Origin: DATGZH01 sp035297265
Lineage (GTDB): Bacteria > Actinomycetota > Acidimicrobiia > Acidimicrobiales > RAAP-2
Direction: 5' to 3'
DNA: 64,000 nucleotides
Assembly: GCA_035297265.1 (NCBI GenBank)
Contig: DATGZH010000060.1
Location: 55,621-119,620 of the forward strand
Part shown: piece by piece, positions 61,849 to 64,000 of the stretch
How positions within the stretch are numbered: position 1 is the stretch's first letter
Layout: every line of letters begins with the position of its first letter
The notes under the pieces: generated by a model
Told to the model about the DNA's origin: nothing
Databases searched by the model: none
The model's input: the letters and a program-made list of their open reading frames with translations, nothing else
Program-made: the position numbers and the translations under genes

Positions 61849-62084
61849 GGCACCCCTGGTGGCCGACACCCCAGCCGGCTCGGTTGCCGGCCGGCCCGGT
61901 GTCGAGCGCCGGGCGAGGGAGCGAGACAGCGGCACGAAGACCGTTCCGAGGCGCCTGACCAGGGAATTCCCACGCCGGTCGCGAGCCGATCCAAGACCCC
62001 CTTGCGCTCGGGTCCCGAATGGTGAAAGATGACACCACTGTAGTTACACGGATGGCACATTGGGTGGATGAGGGGAGGCGAACG
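61849..62084 (+). promoter_or_regulatory. Upstream region of the first whiB
   Basis: No gene is seen in these 236 bases. AT-richer DNA at about 62018-62060 (with GTAGTTACACGG) may hold the whiB promoter; GAGGGGAGG (about 62070) is the ribosome site of the gene starting at 62085. No strong palindrome or riboswitch-like element was recognised. Confidence 0.35.
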
Positions 62085-62366
62085 ATGGACATCGTGTCGC
62101 TGCTCTACGAACGACAGGAACGGAGCTGGCAGGCCCAGGCGAACTGCATGGGGGTCGACCCGGACCTGTTCTTCCCGGAGCGGGGGGCCTCGACCAGGGA
62201 GGCCAAAGAGGTCTGCCGGGGGTGCGTCGTCCGTGAGGACTGCCTCGAGTACGCCCTGGCCAACGGCGAGAAGTTCGGCATCTGGGGCGGGATGAGCGAG
62301 CGGGAGCGCCGCCGCCTCCGCCGGGCCCGGGCCCTCCAGCGCCGGGCCGCTATGACGGCGTCGTAG
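62085..62366 (+). CDS. WhiB-family iron-sulfur transcription factor
   Basis: A 93-residue WhiB (Wbl) protein. The [4Fe-4S] ligands are C21, C44, C47 and C53 (ANCMGVDP...CRGCVVREDC). The FGIWGG turn (GxWGG) and the basic tail RERRRLRRARALQRR for DNA binding follow. Such proteins bind sigma factor and respond to redox state or NO. ATG 62085 follows GAGGGGAGG; the frame is open further upstream but that part lacks family similarity. It overlaps the convergent gene at 62350 by 17 bases. Confidence 0.93.
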   Translation: MDIVSLLYERQERSWQAQANCMGVDPDLFFPERGASTREAKEVCRGCVVREDCLEYALANGEKFGIWGGMSERERRRLRRARALQRRAAMTAS

Positions 62367-63198
62367 GCCCCCGTCCGGCCAGCCGGGCCTCGATCGTGGC
62401 CGTCGGGCCGAGGTCGAGCTCCGTCCAGCGGTCCTCGGGCACGGCCCGGAGGACGGACTCGGGCAGGAGGCCGACCAGCTCGGCCCGGTCCACCTCCCCG
62501 CCGCCTCGGCGCACGAGCTCGGCGACCCGGTCGTAGACCAGGGCGGGACCCAGGTCCGCCGGGTCGAGCAGGTTGCACGACACCTGGACCTGGGCGCCCA
62601 CCGCCAGGCCGAGGGCCCGCACCGACGGGCCCCGCACGGCCCGGGCCACCCGCTCGGCCAGGTCCAGCTGCCCCCGGGCCAGCCAGACGTTGTAGGCCAC
62701 GAGCGCTGGCCGGGCCCCCACGGCGCAGGCCCCGGCGCTCTGGTGGGGCCGGTCGGGTCCGGTGTCGGGCCGGAGCGCGGCGAACGCCGCCCGGCGCACC
62801 TCGGGCAGCGTCCGCACACCGCCCCCGGGCAGAGGTCCGTAGAGGAAGCAGGGCAGGCCGAGCTCGGCGCCGGCCCAGGTGGCGAAGCGGTCCCGGGCGG
62901 CCGCTGCGTCGTCCAGGGTGGCGCCGCCGAGGGGCACGAACGGGACCACGTCGGCCACACCGAATCGGGGGTGGACGCCGGCGTGGAGGCGCAGGTCGAG
63001 CAGGGTCACGGCCTCGGCCACGAGAGAGCGAACGGCCGCCTCCAGCTCCGATCCCTGGGCGGCCAGCGTGAAGACGGCCCGATGGTGGTCGGGGTCAGCG
63101 TGAAGGTCGAGGAGGGGCGGGCCGCAGGCCGTGGCCAACCGGTCGAGGAGGGAGGGGTCGCGGCCCTCGCTGACGTTGGCCACGCACTCGAGGAGCAT
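62350..63198 (-). CDS. Glutamate formimidoyltransferase-like protein (FTCD N-domain)
   Basis: A 282-residue protein of the formiminotransferase N-domain family. CVANVSEGRDPSLLDRL is the family's opening motif; LHADPDHHRAVFTLA with the HH pair, LHAGVHPRFGVADVVPF, and LVAYNVWLARGQLDLAERVA follow. In FTCD this domain moves the formimino group from formiminoglutamate to THF in histidine breakdown. No cyclodeaminase domain or other hut genes are in the window. ATG 63198 has GGGGTGG upstream. Confidence 0.85.
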   Translation of the reverse strand: MLLECVANVSEGRDPSLLDRLATACGPPLLDLHADPDHHRAVFTLAAQGSELEAAVRSLVAEAVTLLDLRLHAGVHPRFGVADVVPFVPLGGATLDDAAAARDRFATWAGAELGLPCFLYGPLPGGGVRTLPEVRRAAFAALRPDTGPDRPHQSAGACAVGARPALVAYNVWLARGQLDLAERVARAVRGPSVRALGLAVGAQVQVSCNLLDPADLGPALVYDRVAELVRRGGGEVDRAELVGLLPESVLRAVPEDRWTELDLGPTATIEARLAGRGPTTPS

Positions 63199-63321
63199 CA
63201 GCCACCCCAGGGGTGACGCGTCAGTGAACGGACACCAACGCGTGGGTGAAGGAGAGTGAGGCTGGGCCGTGCCGGGTGCGGCCGCCACTGCCGCCGCCGG
63301 AGCGGCAGCACACGCTCTGGG

Positions 63322-63567
63322 TCAGGTGCCGACGGCGACCTGAGCAGTGCGACGGCGACGAAGGATGCGGCGCCGCTCCCGCTCCGACCGTCCGCCCCAG
63401 ACGCCGTGATCGATTCGGTTCGCGAGGGCATACTCTAGGCATGCGTCGGCGACTGGGCATTCGGCGCAAATCCGCTGCGCCTCCTGCACACCGAGTCCGT
63501 CACTCGGGAAGAAAACGGCGGGAGGGAGGTCTCGGCATTTGCCGCTTGCCATCCATTCAGTGTCCAT
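63322..63567 (-). CDS. Second WhiB-family iron-sulfur protein
   Basis: An 81-residue WhiB protein: C11, C34, C37, C43 ligands (GKCRDLPP...CAECPVADAC), then HGVWGGRS and basic tail RERRRILRRRRTAQ. Shorter and different in sequence from the WhiB at 62085. ATG 63567 has AAGGGAGTG upstream; ATG for MASGK is an alternative six codons later. The genes around it are single-gene units; the divergent proline-rich gene begins 110 bases away. Confidence 0.92.
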   Translation of the reverse strand: MDTEWMASGKCRDLPPAVFFPSDGLGVQEAQRICAECPVADACLEYALANRIDHGVWGGRSERERRRILRRRRTAQVAVGT

Positions 63568-63676
63568 CGGGTCACTCCCTTCTCACTGTCGAGTGTAAAC
63601 GGCCGACCTCCCGAAATCCCCCCTCAAATGTGCCATCACACGGTAAAAGTTTGCTAAAGAGCGAGCTTGGAGGGCC

Positions 63677-64000
63677 ATGAACGAGTCGCCGACGACGCCC
63701 GGCGAAAACGAGCCCCCCGCAGCACCGAACCCGCCGCAAGCCGATTCTCCGGACGGTTTCCCCGCGCCGCGACCCGACGCGGCCGCCGACGAGGGACGCG
63801 AGGCGCCACCGCCGCCGGTCCCGCCCGAGCCGACCTCGACGCGACCGCTCCTCCCACCGCCCGTCCCACCCGAACCGCTGGCCGCGCCCGCGCCTCCGCC
63901 GCCGGTCCCGCCCGAGCCGATCTCGACCCGGCCGCTCCCGCCCCCGCCCGTCCCGCCCGAACCGCTGCGACAAACGCCGCCGCCGCCGCCGCCGCCGCCG
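63677..64000 (+). CDS. Proline-rich protein (partial, runs off right edge)
   Basis: The start ATG 63677 has GGAGGG upstream. The first 108 residues visible are almost all Pro, Ala, Glu and Thr, with two copies of a segment PPPPVPPEPxSTRPLxPPPVPPEPL and a poly-Pro run at the window edge. This looks like the cytosolic N-terminal spacer of a membrane or envelope protein; many actinobacterial cell-division, kinase-like and DUF4190-like proteins begin so. The rest and thus its function lie outside the window. Confidence 0.6.
   Translation, partial: MNESPTTPGENEPPAAPNPPQADSPDGFPAPRPDAAADEGREAPPPPVPPEPTSTRPLLPPPVPPEPLAAPAPPPPVPPEPISTRPLPPPPVPPEPLRQTPPPPPPPP

Noticed and set aside
63960..64000. CCG trinucleotide run at the right edge as a simple-sequence repeat of interest
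   Set aside because: It is in frame as poly-Pro in a proline-rich protein and is cut by the window edge, so its length is unknown.

Overview
This window is very GC-rich DNA with GTG and TTG starts, many 1-4 base stop/start overlaps, F420-type luciferase-like oxidoreductases, two WhiB proteins, GuaB3 and a mycobacterial-type Sdh1 complex. That points to Actinomycetota; my best inference is class Acidimicrobiia, which cannot be proven from the window. No rRNA, tRNA, CRISPR array, insertion sequence or prophage is recognisable.

Layout. 1-4980: a giant secreted beta-helix-type repeat protein (minus strand, running off the left edge), a gene-poor stretch and a small secreted protein. 5145-20312: a catabolic accessory island with two acyl-CoA/AMP ligases, three LLM-class flavin oxidoreductases, two amidohydrolases, an SDR and a branched-chain-type solute-binding protein, then divergently an SMP-30-like lactonase and a tandem class III CoA-transferase. 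The divergent promoter at about 16740-16955 carries three operator-like palindromes. 20386-27593: guaB3-guaA-pcrA, a phosphodiester-glycosidase-like exoprotein and an NTF2-like protein.

27619-32932: the most interesting region. It looks like an undescribed ribosomal-peptide (RiPP) cluster: a 93-residue precursor ending in Cys, a hairpin, a DegT-type PLP aminotransferase, a flavin monooxygenase, an MNIO (DUF692) iron oxidase and an overlapping partner protein with a PqqD/RRE-like C-terminus. A 96-residue small protein is encoded divergently upstream. A thiol-dioxygenase-like cupin and an SQR-like flavoprotein follow on the other strand.

34794-37823: a compact operon for decaprenyl-phospho-arabinose synthesis (UbiA-type DPPR synthase, DprE1, DprE2). 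DprE1 has Ala where mycobacterial DprE1 has the benzothiazinone-target Cys.

38011-48152: core metabolism (B12-binding protein, sucCD, purN, purH, folD, cupin, metF, icd, mdh). Many start codons lie 6-8 bases behind a TANNNT -10 box, suggesting leaderless mRNAs. 48219-54653: accessory enzymes, a TetR gene with an 18-bp perfect palindrome, a gene remnant, an alpha/beta-hydrolase-cyclase fusion and an SCP2-like protein. 54679-58131: Sdh1-type sdhCAB with a candidate membrane Rieske-type motif in SdhC. 58370-64000: an AAA+/VWA pair, two whiB genes around a formiminotransferase-like gene, and the start of a proline-rich protein.
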